Shown: positions 43,418 through 53,156, numbered from the stretch's first letter. The stretch: DNA of 64,000 nucleotides from Vibrio parahaemolyticus (GCF_900460535.1 NZ_UHIL01000001.1:2046001-2110000); one strand, 5' to 3'. A program made the numbers and translations. The notes: generated by a model from the letters alone, not told the origin.

Positions 43418-43864
43418 CTAAACATTAACGTACAATCTCAGCATGTCTTTGTGTTGAATACCATTTTCATAGATTGGCTCGGGGTAGTTTAACAAAAAAT
43501 GGTCTTTGATGATTGAGTCTACTCGAAAGCCTAAACGCTGATAATAAGTCAGTTGATAACCAAATGTACCCGTACCAAGCTCTACACGATTAATTCCCTT
43601 ACTTGGTAACTGAGATAGAACGAACTTTAGCAGCTTAGAGCCAATACCTTGACCTTGGAGTTCTGGAGAAACTGATACATTAAATATCTCAGCAAAGCAG
43701 TTAGTCTGCGCTTTAACGATACAAGCCGCTAAAATTTGCCCATGATCTGATGCAGCAAAGCACCATGAATCAGATAAATATGAAGCGATGTTAACTTCAG
43801 AAGGATCAGCTTCAAGCAACAAATCTAGTGGAATATCGCTACTTTTGACTTCGATATATTGCAT
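43418..43864 (-). CDS. GNAT-family N-acetyltransferase
   Basis: 148 residues: NVSVSPELQGQGIGSKLLKFVL is the acetyl-CoA-binding motif A (QGQGIG), followed by RVELGTGTFGYQLTYYQRLGFRV. Substrate unknown. ATG 43864 follows GGAGAAAAT; the longer frame extends into attC 48. Confidence 0.88.
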   Translation of the reverse strand: MQYIEVKSSDIPLDLLLEADPSEVNIASYLSDSWCFAASDHGQILAACIVKAQTNCFAEIFNVSVSPELQGQGIGSKLLKFVLSQLPSKGINRVELGTGTFGYQLTYYQRLGFRVDSIIKDHFLLNYPEPIYENGIQHKDMLRLYVNV

Positions 43865-43881
43865 ATTTTCTCCAAGCACAT

Positions 43882-44002
43882 AACGCCCAATTAAGGGGTG
43901 AACAACGCCTCCACCCAACCTAACGCATAGTGCCATAAACACTAAATTTGAAGCAGAAGCGAAAGTGCCAAGCGTTGTGAATCCCTCTTAAATTGCTTGT
44001 TA
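43882..44002 (-). repeat. attC site 48
   Basis: 121 bp; outer stem CAATT/AATTG. Confidence 0.9.
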
Positions 44003-44463
44003 TGTTTTACCACAAACACATGATTTACTTGAGAAAGAACTGATATTTCTAACTAGTTTTCTGAAGCAAACCACAAGGCTGAAACCAACTTGGCCACCAA
44101 AGGCGACCAACTAGAAACGAGTCATTCCACTTCCCTGTCCAATGAGGCAACCCGACCAAGTAACAACAAGCGCCCTATCTTTCCAACCAAAGCGTAAGAC
44201 AATGGCAAATTGCCGAGGCAACTGCCAAGCCGAAATACTGCTTGGTTGTGAACCTGAAAGCGACTTTAAGCCAGTTAAACCCGAAGCCAACCGCCACGAC
44301 CTGACAATGAAGCAACCCGCGAACATTGGCATGTTTTACGGGCTGAGAAATTCAAGAACTTAGACCGACAATGCGGATTTGCTGAGTCTACTAGGGACGA
44401 ATTACCAGCGGGACAAAGAACTAGAGCCTAAGACCTTTAAGCCTTTGAATTTCTAGTAAACAT
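44003..44463 (-). repeat. Family E non-coding cassette, copy 1
   Basis: 461 bp. The segment AATGARGCAACCYGCGAAMNTTGGCATGTTTTACGG (about 44305-44345) recurs in 44586-45015, and a partial extra copy of its start occurs at 44139-44150. Mirror ORFs on both strands (44111-44332 and 44142-44363) argue against coding. Confidence 0.6.
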
Positions 44464-44585
44464 AACGCCGCATTAAGGTGCGAACAACGCTAAATACCTA
44501 ACCCAAACCATTGCACCTTAAACACTAAAACCAAGTTTAAACTGAGATCGCCAAGCGTTGTGAGTCACTCTTAAATGCTTTGTTA
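44464..44585 (-). repeat. attC site 49
   Basis: 122 bp; outer stem GCATT/AATGC. Confidence 0.9.
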
Positions 44586-45015
44586 GGCGCTTCACGCAAA
44601 TAGTTAAAATGGGATTTAGAAAACCACCTTTTGGAAAAAAGAACGCACGTAACCCACTGAATTTGGTTAAGACCCAAAGGCTAAAGCGACTAAGTTTCTG
44701 AAAACCACTGCAACCAAAACACCAAAGAAATTGGCAATTCAACACATAGAAATGGAATTTGGAAAGGCTGACTATCGGAACGAAATTCCAGCCAATAAAC
44801 CTGTTTCGAAGGCAGACAAACTTAAAGCGATTTGAGCCAAAGAAACTGACAACAAACCGACCAGAAAACCGAATGAGGCAACCTGCGAAACTTGGCATGT
44901 TTTACGGATTGAGTGATTCAAGAACTTGGGAAGATAAAGCCAGATTGCCGAAAAACTGGAGCGAATGGCCGGAGAGAAATTAGAGATATGACCCACGAAA
45001 TTTCTCACTGCGCCT
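44586..45015 (-). repeat. Family E non-coding cassette, copy 2
   Basis: 430 bp, related to 44003-44463 mainly over 44870-44940. Three overlapping ORFs on both strands, none with a ribosome site. Confidence 0.6.
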
Positions 45016-45138
45016 AACGCCGCGTTAAGGGGTGAACAACGCAAGCCACCAAACCTAAATTATTGTGCCATAAACACAAAAGCTAAACTTAGAACTAAAA
45101 TTGCCAAGCGTTGAGAATCCCTCTTGAACGCTTTGTTA
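45016..45138 (-). repeat. attC site 50
   Basis: 123 bp; outer stem GCGTT/AACGC. Confidence 0.9.
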
Positions 45139-45203
45139 TGTTCGTAGCTATTTGAAACCACTGATATTTACAAAACTAGGTCTGAACGATGCAACAAACT
45201 TGC

Positions 45204-45416
45204 TCAAGCTAAGTGCTGCAACACTTCAATTTGAATGTCTCTCAGTAAGTTTTGAGTATGCTCCGACTGTAAATTAAGTTCACACCAGCCATCAGTTCCC
45301 ATATATTCAGCAGAAATATAGCTGATACTTTTAATACCACTTTCATTGTTGAGGATTCCAGATAGTCGGAAAATACCTAATTTTGTGTGGATTCTGCTAA
45401 TTTTGAAGTTTTCCAT
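45204..45416 (-). CDS. Small hypothetical protein
   Basis: 70 residues, soluble, beta-rich pattern (FKISRIHTKLGIFRLSGIL, SIKSISYISAEYM-like, WCELNLQSEHTQNLL). ATG 45416 has GGAGGTTT upstream, a good site right after attC 51. Unrecognised. Confidence 0.55.
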   Translation of the reverse strand: MENFKISRIHTKLGIFRLSGILNNESGIKSISYISAEYMGTDGWCELNLQSEHTQNLLRDIQIEVLQHLA

Positions 45417-45432
45417 AAACCTCCAAGAACAT

Positions 45433-45522
45433 AACGCCGCATTAAGGTGTGAGCGACGCTTGGCTATACTTGAGCGAAGCGAAAACGCCAAGCGTTGCGA
45501 ATCACTCTTAAATGCTTTGTTA
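45433..45522 (-). repeat. attC site 51 (short form)
   Basis: 90 bp; outer stem GCATT/AATGC; two bases from attC 13 and 68. Confidence 0.9.
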
Positions 45523-45523
45523 G

Positions 45524-46000
45524 CTATATGCCGAAATCAGTCTGAAGCTTTTTAAGGTCGCTCCATTCCTTATCTTGATAGAAATTAACGTCAATAGGAT
45601 AAACATCATGACCAGATAAGGCTTCATTAAAATGCTTCATGAATACCTCCCTATTTGCGATATAAAACACAAATTCCTTGAGATCGTTTCCAGTCGCTGA
45701 GTATACGTCGAAATAAAGTTCTTCACGACCTTTGATAGTTTCAAGGCCATCTTCAAGCTTGATCATGAGTTCATTCACATGCTTTGGTGGCATTCCGTTA
45801 TTAGAAGAGCCATCATATTTCCATGAAACTACGGTCAGCCACTCCATTTTTGAACGAGTGCTATTATCAGGAAATTCATTCATAAACTTATAAACGACAG
45901 GCTTTCCTTGAATTGTGGCTTCACCAACAGACCATGTTTCCTCTGACCACGCCATGAATGAAACTCCCAAAATTAGAATTGATAAAAGATACTTGAACAT
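45524..46000 (-). CDS. Exported DUF695-domain protein
   Basis: 158 residues: signal peptide MFKYLLSILILGVSFMAWS then a DUF695-type domain (ATIQGKPVVYKFMNEFPDNS, LTVVSWKYDGSSNNGMP and the C-terminal VDVNFYQDKEW-like strand). Function unknown. The signal peptide is unusual for this otherwise cytoplasmic domain. Confidence 0.72.
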   Translation of the reverse strand: MFKYLLSILILGVSFMAWSEETWSVGEATIQGKPVVYKFMNEFPDNSTRSKMEWLTVVSWKYDGSSNNGMPPKHVNELMIKLEDGLETIKGREELYFDVYSATGNDLKEFVFYIANREVFMKHFNEALSGHDVYPIDVNFYQDKEWSDLKKLQTDFGI

Positions 46001-46006
46001 ATAGCT

Positions 46007-46125
46007 AACGCCGCATTAAGGGGTGAACAACGCACCACCTAACCTAAACCATTGTGCCGTAAACACTAAAGCCAATTCAAACCAAAACTGCCAAGCGTTG
46101 TAAATCCCTCTTAAATGCTTTGTTA
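46007..46125 (-). repeat. attC site 52
   Basis: 119 bp; outer stem GCATT/AATGC; supplies a TAA stop. Confidence 0.9.
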
Positions 46126-46482
46126 TACGCGGGCTTTCGACCAAACTGCGAACTCATTACCACTTGGTTCTAGAAAATGAAAACGGCAACCACCAGGAAA
46201 TTCGAATATAGGGCGAATGATTTCACCACCACTTTGAACGACTTTATTTAGAGTACTTTCAATGTCAGAGCTGTAGAATACTAAAAGTGCCCCACCGGTA
46301 TTAGTTTGGCTGCAGCAATCAGCTTTGAAGAAACCACCGTCTAATCCCTGATTTGAAAAAGCTGTATATTCAGGTCCGTAGTCGACAAACTCCCAACCGA
46401 AAACTGAAGAGAAGAATGATTTTGTCGACTCTAAGTCTTTTGCGCCAAACTCAACATAATTAAGTTTTTCATGCTGATTCAT
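46123..46482 (-). CDS. VOC (glyoxalase) family protein
   Basis: 119 residues: LNYVEFGAKDLESTKSFFSSVFGWEF, ALLVFYSSDIESTLNKVVQSGGEIIRPIFEFPGG and RFHFLEPSGNEFAVW, the complete single VOC module. Probably dimeric; substrate unknown. ATG 46482 with AAGGAA upstream; stop in attC 52. Confidence 0.88.
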   Translation of the reverse strand: MNQHEKLNYVEFGAKDLESTKSFFSSVFGWEFVDYGPEYTAFSNQGLDGGFFKADCCSQTNTGGALLVFYSSDIESTLNKVVQSGGEIIRPIFEFPGGCRFHFLEPSGNEFAVWSKARV

Positions 46483-46518
46483 TTCCTTGCTCCTTTTTGA
46501 TTGCCCTGATAAGCGTAT

Positions 46519-46639
46519 AACGCCGCGTTAAGGGGTGAATGCCGCACAAACCGACTTCCCGCAGACCACTTTCACCACCAAAAACCAACCGCATACCAAA
46601 AATGCCACGCGGCATGAATCCCTCTTGAACGCCTTGTTA
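46519..46639 (-). repeat. attC site 53 (compensated inner stem)
   Basis: 121 bp; outer stem GCGTT/AACGC. The inner stem is ATGCCGC/GCGGCAT instead of AACGC/GCGTT, with both arms changed together. Confidence 0.88.
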
Positions 46640-46989
46640 TGCTTAAGCTTCAATGGGTTACGTTTTACTAGAAACAAGATTAACTCGACTTTGATTTACA
46701 AACAAAAGACAAAACGTAGAAAACCGAAAAGACTCATAGTTTTAAATATCGGACTTTGAAATTTGGCCGCTAAAACTCAAAAACCAAAGATCAAATTGCT
46801 GATTGAGCCAGTCACCTTAACCTCGCACTTACCTGAAAATTGATTGAGGCAACTCTCTGAATTTTCAGCGCCAAAGAATAGTGTCCGAAAAATAGCGCCC
46901 AATGAAATCAACTTGCCGACAAGCACAAAACCAATCAGCCAAGGGAACAAAGAAAAACCATAAACCACTGATTTTATTTGATTAAGCAT
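46640..46989 (-). repeat. Family D-related non-coding cassette
   Basis: 350 bp. Both ends resemble family D (left TTAAGCTTCAATGGGTTACGTT, right CCACTGATTTTATTTGATTAA); the centre is unrelated. No supported gene. Confidence 0.6.
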
Positions 46990-47108
46990 AACGCCCAGTT
47001 AAGGGGTGAAGCACGCAATACCGATGTTACTGCATGGCACTTCAACAATAAAATCAAACGCATATCAAAAATGCCACGCGTGCTGAATCCCTCTTGAACT
47101 GTTTGTTA
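46990..47108 (-). repeat. attC site 54
   Basis: 119 bp; outer stem CAGTT/AACTG, inner AGCACGC/GCGTGCT; supplies a TAA stop. Confidence 0.9.
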
Positions 47109-47513
47109 TATTTTAGTTTTAACCTCGGACATTGAGCTTAAAAGCGTATTTAGTTGCTCTGTAACTATTTTTAAGTTCTCTTGTTGAGTGTGACCAGCCG
47201 CACCCGGTTGAGGATTAGCTGCAATTTCATTGATTGATGTTTTCAAACTTTCAACCAAAGCTTGAGCTGCTTCAACTTTGGCAAGCGCGGCTTTACCCTC
47301 TATTACTTGTGGAGTTGAATCCAAAATACTAACGGTTGATTCCATGATTTGTTTTTGCCAACCTTGGATTGCAGCATTAACCTGACTTAGCGTCGCCTGT
47401 GCGTTATCTGAGTCTTTTTTAGCACTAGCTGAAAACCAAACAGCTAAAAGAATACTGCCCACAGACAAGACAATACTTAAAATAGGCATAATCCAATCTT
47501 TTACTATTTCCAC
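47106..47513 (-). CDS. Membrane-anchored coiled-coil protein, unknown function
   Basis: 135 residues from GTG 47513 (GGAGAG five bases upstream); the longer frame runs through attC 55 and is not real. One transmembrane helix (IMPILSIVLSVGSILLAVWF, residues 8-27) is followed by about 100 residues of alanine/glutamine-rich heptads, so probably a single-pass protein with a cytoplasmic or periplasmic coiled coil. Confidence 0.62.
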   Translation of the reverse strand: MEIVKDWIMPILSIVLSVGSILLAVWFSASAKKDSDNAQATLSQVNAAIQGWQKQIMESTVSILDSTPQVIEGKAALAKVEAAQALVESLKTSINEIAANPQPGAAGHTQQENLKIVTEQLNTLLSSMSEVKTKI

Positions 47514-47532
47514 AAAACTCTCCAAAAAATAT

Positions 47533-47650
47533 AACGCCCTGTTAAGGGGTGAAGCACGCAATGACCAAGTTTCTGCATGGCACTTCAACACCGAAACCAA
47601 CGCATACCAAAAATGCCACGCGTGCTGAATCCCACTTGAACTGTTTGTTA
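47533..47650 (-). repeat. attC site 55 (mismatched halves)
   Basis: 118 bp; CTGTT faces AACTG, one mismatch; inner AGCACGC/GCGTGCT as in attC 54. Confidence 0.88.
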
Positions 47651-48079
47651 GCACGCTGCCCTTTAAGCCTTTGGCACACGCCAAGATATTGAAATATAGC
47701 ACAAAATTTATAACTAAAAACACTGAAACCAAACGGGCAGCTGCTAAACTGAAAACTAACTTCAAGACGTAAGTTAGCTAGAAGAAAAACATGCTTAACT
47801 GCCCTTTTTCACCGCTTTCAAATTAGCAAAGGATTCGGACTTCGGACTTGAACAAACACGGCAAAGAGCCTAATTTAAGGTAAGAAATCGACCGCATCAA
47901 AGAAACCGCGCCAGAGAAATAGCCCGAAAGTTAGAAACAGTAAACGGTAAAATCAAAGCGAAAACATCTCATATAGTGCCACCAGAGCGAACATGAAAGG
48001 CACATTTGATCCGGTGTAAAGCGAGGAAAAGAAACCAATAAAAACAGAAACTTTTAACCTTTGATGCCAACCCAGTGCT
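47651..48079 (-). repeat. Family B non-coding cassette
   Basis: 429 bp, closest to tandem unit 2 (17318-17744), sharing its AACACGGCAAAGAGCC segment. The hairpin region is AGTGCCACCAGAGCG...GGCAC. Confidence 0.7.
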
Positions 48080-48201
48080 AACGCGCAGTTAAGGTGTGAG
48101 AGACACACATGCACCCTAACCTAAAATAAACTCTGATAAATCCGTGCCTATTTGGGCACTAAAACCCCAATGCGTTTCGAATCGCCTTGAACGTCTTGTT
48201 A
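48080..48201 (-). repeat. attC site 56 (variant type)
   Basis: 122 bp; third copy of the family C variant attC. Confidence 0.88.
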
Positions 48202-48492
48202 TTCCGCAACTAAAGTCGGCTATGTTTACGCCTAATCTTTTGATATGACGAGAAATTTTCGGTATGCAGGCAAAAATCGAAGCCGAAGTATTTGGCAGCT
48301 CACTACCTTAAATCGCTTTAGCGTCACTCTTTAATTGCTGCGCCATATTAAGGTGCGCTTAAAGCGCTTTAAGGCTAGCATGGAAATGACCAATATTCGC
48401 CCTTTTCGCCGCTTTTCCACCCTATTACCCCGCCACTTTCACTCTTAGGCTACAACCACGTACATTCAGCCTGAGAGATCCGTTGCGGAAAT
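48202..48492 (-). repeat. Family C non-coding cassette, copy 3
   Basis: 291 bp, near-identical to 27828-28118. Confidence 0.75.
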
Positions 48493-48613
48493 AACGCCCT
48501 GTTAAGGGGTGAGCAACGCTAGCCACCCAACCTAAAATTTATACCGTAAACACTTTTACCAAATTTAGCATTAAACCGCCAAGCGTTGGGAATCCCGCTT
48601 GAACAGTTTGTTA
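48493..48613 (-). repeat. attC site 57
   Basis: 121 bp; outer stem CTGTT/AACAG. Confidence 0.9.
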
Positions 48614-48977
48614 GTTGCCAGATCCAAGGCTTTAATTTGAAGTTTATGAGCACTTTGCCAAGACGACCTTTACGTATTTTGTAAAACTCAAATCAGGCGC
48701 AGTTTCAAAGCGCCTGTCACTGAAACCACTTGGAATTTACAACGCCGTAGAAAACGGACTTTGAACACCAAACAAACCTTTTGGAACGACAATGCAGCAG
48801 AGCAGACTTTCAACAAGCTAATCAGCGTCTGAAACAGAAAAGTTAACAGCCAAAGAAACCAAAGCGCGATTTTTGCAAACCCAAATGACTCAAAACCGAA
48901 TTGCTAAACCTAGCCAAAAAACATGGACATTAGCCCTAAACATTCTGCTGTGGGTACATTTTTCCTCGTTGGCAACT
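48614..48977 (-). repeat. Family A non-coding cassette
   Basis: 364 bp, closest to 14555-14919 (same attC type as well). GTTGCCA / TTGGCAAC ends and AGGCGC/GCGCCT hairpin present. Confidence 0.7.
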
Positions 48978-49096
48978 AACGCCCGCTTAAGTGGTGAGCA
49001 ACGCTACCACGAAACGCAACTATTGCACCGTAAACACAACAGTTAATTCAAACCAAAATCGCCGAGCGTTGCGAATCCGTCTTAAAGCGTTTGTTA
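48978..49096 (-). repeat. attC site 58
   Basis: 119 bp; outer stem CGCTT/AAGCG; supplies a TAA stop. Confidence 0.9.
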
Positions 49097-49465
49097 GGTG
49101 TGTTTCACTATATTTAGGTTGCCGTCTACAAACCCAATACTTAAACTTTTGTTGGACAAAGCTTTTTGGCGAATAGAACCACACGAGTTTACGTACTGCT
49201 TTGTAAACTGAAGTAGATTTTGCTCTGCCGTTTGCCAAGAACTACCGAATAGTGATTCACTGACTTTAATTTGCCGTTTGTTTGGTAGCCAATCTTCATT
49301 GCAAGCCCAATCCTCATTGTCCAAATCAAACTCTTCAGAACCGACAATTTCGACCAGAAATGGGGACTCGTAAATGTTTATATTAAACGCAATTATCCGT
49401 TCAGGAATAGCCTCTGACAACTGAGTATCCAACCAATCGCAGAAATCTTGTTCGTTGTGTATCAT
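49094..49465 (-). CDS. Hypothetical protein
   Basis: 123 residues, acidic and tryptophan-rich (DNEDWACNEDWLPNKRQIKV), soluble. ATG 49465 is preferred; the longer frame starts in attC 59. Unrecognised; stop in attC 58. Confidence 0.6.
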   Translation of the reverse strand: MIHNEQDFCDWLDTQLSEAIPERIIAFNINIYESPFLVEIVGSEEFDLDNEDWACNEDWLPNKRQIKVSESLFGSSWQTAEQNLLQFTKQYVNSCGSIRQKALSNKSLSIGFVDGNLNIVKHT

Positions 49466-49483
49466 AATTTCCTTTAAACACCT

Positions 49484-49604
49484 AACGCCCAATTAAGGGG
49501 TGAGCAACGCTACCACCCAACCTAAAGCATTGTACCGTAACCACTAAAATTGAAGTAGAAGCAAAAATGCCAAGCGTTGGGAATCCCTCTTAAATTGTTT
49601 GTTA
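49484..49604 (-). repeat. attC site 59
   Basis: 121 bp; outer stem CAATT/AATTG. Confidence 0.9.
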
Positions 49605-49616
49605 TACGTTGCTTCC

Positions 49617-49922
49617 TTACCCGAGCACTGGTCTGAAAAAGCTACGTTCATAGCTAATAATGCAGTCTACTTTATCTGCAAACTCAAAAGCTTTAATACA
49701 CTCAGGATCATTTAAAGATTTAAGACGATACTCTTCATATGCTGATAAGCTTTCAAATGTTAACAAAGCTAGAGCTATATTATTCGCACCTTCTGACGGT
49801 AGGAAATAGCCATTGTGTTGACCACCGAACTTCTCAACAAGTGGAATCCACATTCTTGCGTATTCTTCAAATTCTTTGACCTTTTTCGGGTCAATCACGT
49901 ACCTGACATAGCAAGTAATCAT
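49617..49922 (-). CDS. NIPSNAP-family protein
   Basis: 101 residues with the ferredoxin-like NIPSNAP pattern: CYVRYVIDPKKVKEFEEYARMWIPLVEKFGGQHNGYFLPSEG and ALLTFESLSAYEEYR. Dimeric alpha-beta barrel; role unknown. ATG 49922 has GAAGGA upstream. Confidence 0.82.
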   Translation of the reverse strand: MITCYVRYVIDPKKVKEFEEYARMWIPLVEKFGGQHNGYFLPSEGANNIALALLTFESLSAYEEYRLKSLNDPECIKAFEFADKVDCIISYERSFFRPVLG

Positions 49923-49966
49923 AAGCTTTAAATCCTTCTAATTGCTTAATTTTATGCGCAACGTAT

Positions 49967-50085
49967 AACGCCCTGTTAAGGTGTGAGCAACGCAATGCCG
50001 AAGCTCCCGCATACCACCTTAAACACAAAACGCAACGCATGGTAAAAATGCCAAGCGTTGCGAATCACTCTTAAACAGTTTGTTA
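49967..50085 (-). repeat. attC site 60
   Basis: 119 bp; outer stem CTGTT/AACAG. Confidence 0.92.
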
Positions 50086-50091
50086 TGTAAT

Positions 50092-51180
50092 TTATTCCCT
50101 CGTACTAAACACTACTGCATCAGGGTCATTCTCATCTGCCAAAACTTCCTCTTTCGTACGGAAGAGGATATTTGTCATTTTAATCATATTTTGGGATGAC
50201 GGTTTCAACCCGTTTTTCTTATCCATTGCGACGTTTGTAATATAGAACTCTCTAAAATACTCAAATGAACTCTTAAACATTGCCATACTAGTGTCATTGT
50301 TTGGATTCATTTCATGAACGCGACTCAATGACATAATCATCGATTCATCTGGCTCTAAGCCAGCAGCTTTAAGCTTTTCAACCATAGACTCCCAATTTGA
50401 ACCGAAATGAACTTTATAATCTTGTGGTCTAGATTTTGAAATACCATGGATAATACTAACCCGAATTTCATTCTTATGATCTGAGTACCCAAACTGTTTT
50501 TTGAGGCGATGAAAAATTTTCTCGCCAACCTGATTGTCATTAAACACAAATCCAAGCACGGGTGGGGACTGAAACGAAGGGTCAATAATTGTCGACATTG
50601 CTTTCCAACCAGCTTGATTCCATAAATCCAAATCAATGATCGTGCTGATGAACATAGATTTACGTTCTTTAGGCTCTAATGGTTCAGGTTGAACAGTTTG
50701 AGTCACTGGTTCACCCAGAGCTGGACGAATTGACTTAGACAAACCAAGAATGCGATCTTTTAGCTTTAACTTGACCTGCTCTTCAGAGACGCAGTAATGC
50801 GTATAGGGCTGAAGTGGCAGTGGTATATAGTCTAACGACGCTCGTTCAAAAACGATTGGGATAAATTTAGTATTATTGGTATTTAGGTTATAGAGTTGCT
50901 GTAAAATTAAGTTGGTTTCCCATTTCACGCCACCGCCTTGACTACTACCAGAGAAGTCATTAGCACGTTCATAAAATAGTCGAGAACAAACAACTAGGAC
51001 ATAGTCAGCCTCTTGAACTTGCCTCATCATCCATTTTGGCCACCCCTCAGGTGGAGACTCTTCATATTGGTCAATTTCTGAGTCAATTCCTTGGCTACGA
51101 AGATAGTTCGAGAACTGGAGAACAGAGTCAGACAACTCTTCAGACTCATGGGCATAGCTAATAAAAACTTTCTTGGTCAT
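50092..51180 (-). CDS. SEFIR (TIR-like) domain protein
   Basis: 362 residues. Residues 1-140 are a SEFIR domain: KKVFISYAHESEELSDSVLQFSNYLRSQGIDSEIDQYEESPPEGWPKWMMRQV and YVLVVCSRLFYERAND, with the conserved Trp and acidic positions. The C-terminal 200 residues (from about SMFISTIIDLDLWNQAGWKAMSTII) are unrecognised and may sense the trigger. TIR/SEFIR proteins in bacteria often act in antiviral or other immune pathways, including NAD+-consuming ones. ATG 51180 has only a weak AAGG; the frame starts four codons earlier. Second-longest CDS in the array after the AAA ATPase. Confidence 0.82.
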   Translation of the reverse strand: MTKKVFISYAHESEELSDSVLQFSNYLRSQGIDSEIDQYEESPPEGWPKWMMRQVQEADYVLVVCSRLFYERANDFSGSSQGGGVKWETNLILQQLYNLNTNNTKFIPIVFERASLDYIPLPLQPYTHYCVSEEQVKLKLKDRILGLSKSIRPALGEPVTQTVQPEPLEPKERKSMFISTIIDLDLWNQAGWKAMSTIIDPSFQSPPVLGFVFNDNQVGEKIFHRLKKQFGYSDHKNEIRVSIIHGISKSRPQDYKVHFGSNWESMVEKLKAAGLEPDESMIMSLSRVHEMNPNNDTSMAMFKSSFEYFREFYITNVAMDKKNGLKPSSQNMIKMTNILFRTKEEVLADENDPDAVVFSTRE

Positions 51181-51261
51181 AACCTTAACCACAATATAAT
51201 AAAGGAAAAGAATATCATTTTAGAACAGTGCCTTAAAGTAGCTTAGGCTAGCAAATTACAT

Positions 51262-51379
51262 AACGCCCAGTTAAGGGGTGAAGCACGCAATACCGATGTT
51301 ACCGCATAGCACTTCAACACCGAAACCAACGCATACTAAAAATGCCACGCGTGCTGAATCCCTCTTGAACTGTTTGTTA
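51262..51379 (-). repeat. attC site 61
   Basis: 118 bp; outer stem CAGTT/AACTG, inner AGCACGC/GCGTGCT. Confidence 0.9.
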
Positions 51380-51809
51380 GCACGCTGCCCTTAAAGCCTT
51401 TGATATACGCCAAGACATTGAAATATAGCACGAAACTGTTGGCTAAAAACACTGAAGCTAAACGGAAAGCTACCAAACTTAAAACTAGCTTCAAGACGTG
51501 AGTTGGCTAGAAGAAAAACATGCTTAACTGCCCTTTTTGTCACCAGTTTCCAATTAGCAAAGAATACTGACTTCGGACTTTAACAGCAGCTTCAAAGAAA
51601 CCTAGCTTTGACGAAAACATCTCAGCGCTAAAGAAACCACACCAGAGAAATAGCCCATAAGTTAGAAACCGTAAACGCTGCAAGCAAAGCGAAAACTTCA
51701 CATCTAGTGCCACCGGAGCGAACGTGAGAGGCACATTGGTCAGGTGTAAATCTGGGAAAAGAAACTAAGAAACATCAAGACTTCTGACCTTTGAACCCAA
51801 CCCAGTGCT
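51380..51809 (-). repeat. Family B non-coding cassette
   Basis: 430 bp, the most divergent family B copy in its centre; ends and hairpin region AGTGCCACCGG...GGCAC kept. Confidence 0.68.
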
Positions 51810-51928
51810 AACGCCTTGTTAAGGTGTGAGGCACGCAATACCAAAGCTTCCGCATAACACCTTAACCACCAAAACCAACGCATAGTAAAAATGCCACGCG
51901 TGCCGAATCACTCTTGAACAATTTGTTA
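51810..51928 (-). repeat. attC site 62
   Basis: 119 bp; outer stem TTGTT/AACAA; related to attC 23/42. Confidence 0.92.
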
Positions 51929-51945
51929 GCATACTTTTTCAATGC

Positions 51946-52347
51946 TCATAGATCTTTAAGTGATTCTCTTAGTTTATCCATAGTTTGAATTCCAAGTTCA
52001 CTACTAACCCAACCGTACTGGTCTCCATGAAACCTAAGGAAAATATGCAAATGGTAGTGATCGAGCTCGTTGAAATGAGGTGCCTCTCCATTGTTTTGCA
52101 TAAAGCCGATACCATTGGGATTGAACTTAGCTTCTATACGTTTATACAAATCTCTTGCAACGTCGGTGATCTCAAAAAACACAGACTCAGGCAGATCAAT
52201 GAATGTACGGTATTGAGTCTTAGGACAAATTAAAATATGCCCAAAGTTGATTGGATCATGATCTGCAAAAGCTATAACTTGGTCAGATTCGTACACGATG
52301 ACCGAGTCAATTTCACGATTAACAATTTGTTCGACTATCGTAGCCAC
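51946..52347 (-). CDS. HIT-family nucleotide hydrolase (copy 3)
   Basis: 133 residues, about 95% identical to the other two HIT products (FLRFH for FPRFH just after the triad HYHLH). The start codon is GTG 52347 in place of ATG (GTGGCTACG versus ATGACTACG), with the same AGGAG upstream. Confidence 0.88.
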   Translation of the reverse strand: MATIVEQIVNREIDSVIVYESDQVIAFADHDPINFGHILICPKTQYRTFIDLPESVFFEITDVARDLYKRIEAKFNPNGIGFMQNNGEAPHFNELDHYHLHIFLRFHGDQYGWVSSELGIQTMDKLRESLKDL

Positions 52348-52370
52348 CTGAACTCCTATCAAAGTATGCT

Positions 52371-52489
52371 AACGCCCTGTTAAGGTGTGAGCAACGCAAT
52401 ACCAAAGCCGCCGTATACCACCTTAAACACTAAAACCAACGCATAGTAAAAATGCCACGCGTTGCGAATCACTCTTAAACAGTTTGTTA
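52371..52489 (-). repeat. attC site 63
   Basis: 119 bp; outer stem CTGTT/AACAG. Confidence 0.92.
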
Positions 52490-52498
52490 GCACTTAGA

Positions 52499-53125
52499 TC
52501 ATCGCTGCTTCATAAACGCTATTGCTAACCCAGAAGACACGAATGTGATACCTGCACCAATATTTAACCCTGACACTAGTTTAGGCTTGTTTCTAAACCA
52601 CTCAGACAATTGAGAAGAAAACACACCCATTAAGCTAAAGCCAATTGCTGTTAATGCTGCAAACCACACACCGTAGCCAATCATTTGAGTTGTCACTGAG
52701 CCTAAACTTGGGTTTACAAATTGAGGTACAAAAGCAAGAACAAACATACCTGGCTTCGGATTAAGTGCTGCTGATAGAAACCCAGTAGAAAAGATAAGTT
52801 TCAGAGACTGTTTTTTCGCTGGTTCCAGTGAGAACAGGTTTCTCGTACGGAGTACTTTCACACCTAACCATATTAGGTAAGCAGCGCCAACCAGTTTTAC
52901 AACATAAAACGCCACTTCAGAGGTTTGAATTAAAAGGGTTAGCCCGAATGTTGCTGCGACTACATGAAATAAAATACCAGCACCAGAAGACATGCCTGAC
53001 ATTACTGCCGCCAGTCGACCTTGGCTTAAACCTCTACCTATAGCGAGCAAGTTATCCGGACCCGGCGAGATCACCAAAAGTAAACAAGCTAATGTATAAG
53101 TAACAAATACCTCTAATGGAAACAT
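52499..53125 (-). CDS. LysE/RhtB-family exporter (tandem copy 1)
   Basis: 208 residues, six-helix LysE-type exporter: YTLACLLLVISPGPDNLLAIGRGLSQGRLAAVMSG and ALNPKPGMFVLAFVPQFVNP. Substrate unknown. ATG 53125 follows GGAGG. Differs from the adjacent copy 53285-53911 at only four residues. Confidence 0.9.
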   Translation of the reverse strand: MFPLEVFVTYTLACLLLVISPGPDNLLAIGRGLSQGRLAAVMSGMSSGAGILFHVVAATFGLTLLIQTSEVAFYVVKLVGAAYLIWLGVKVLRTRNLFSLEPAKKQSLKLIFSTGFLSAALNPKPGMFVLAFVPQFVNPSLGSVTTQMIGYGVWFAALTAIGFSLMGVFSSQLSEWFRNKPKLVSGLNIGAGITFVSSGLAIAFMKQR

Positions 53126-53156
53126 AAAACCTCCTTGTTGAATGATTCTGAGTGCT

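Noticed and set aside
44111..44363. Overlapping ORFs on both strands in a family E cassette
   Set aside because: Mirror-image open frames with biased composition; no start signals.
47106..47765. 219-codon frame reading through attC 55
   Set aside because: The N-terminal half is translated attC and family B DNA; the GTG at 47513 with GGAGAG is the sensible start.
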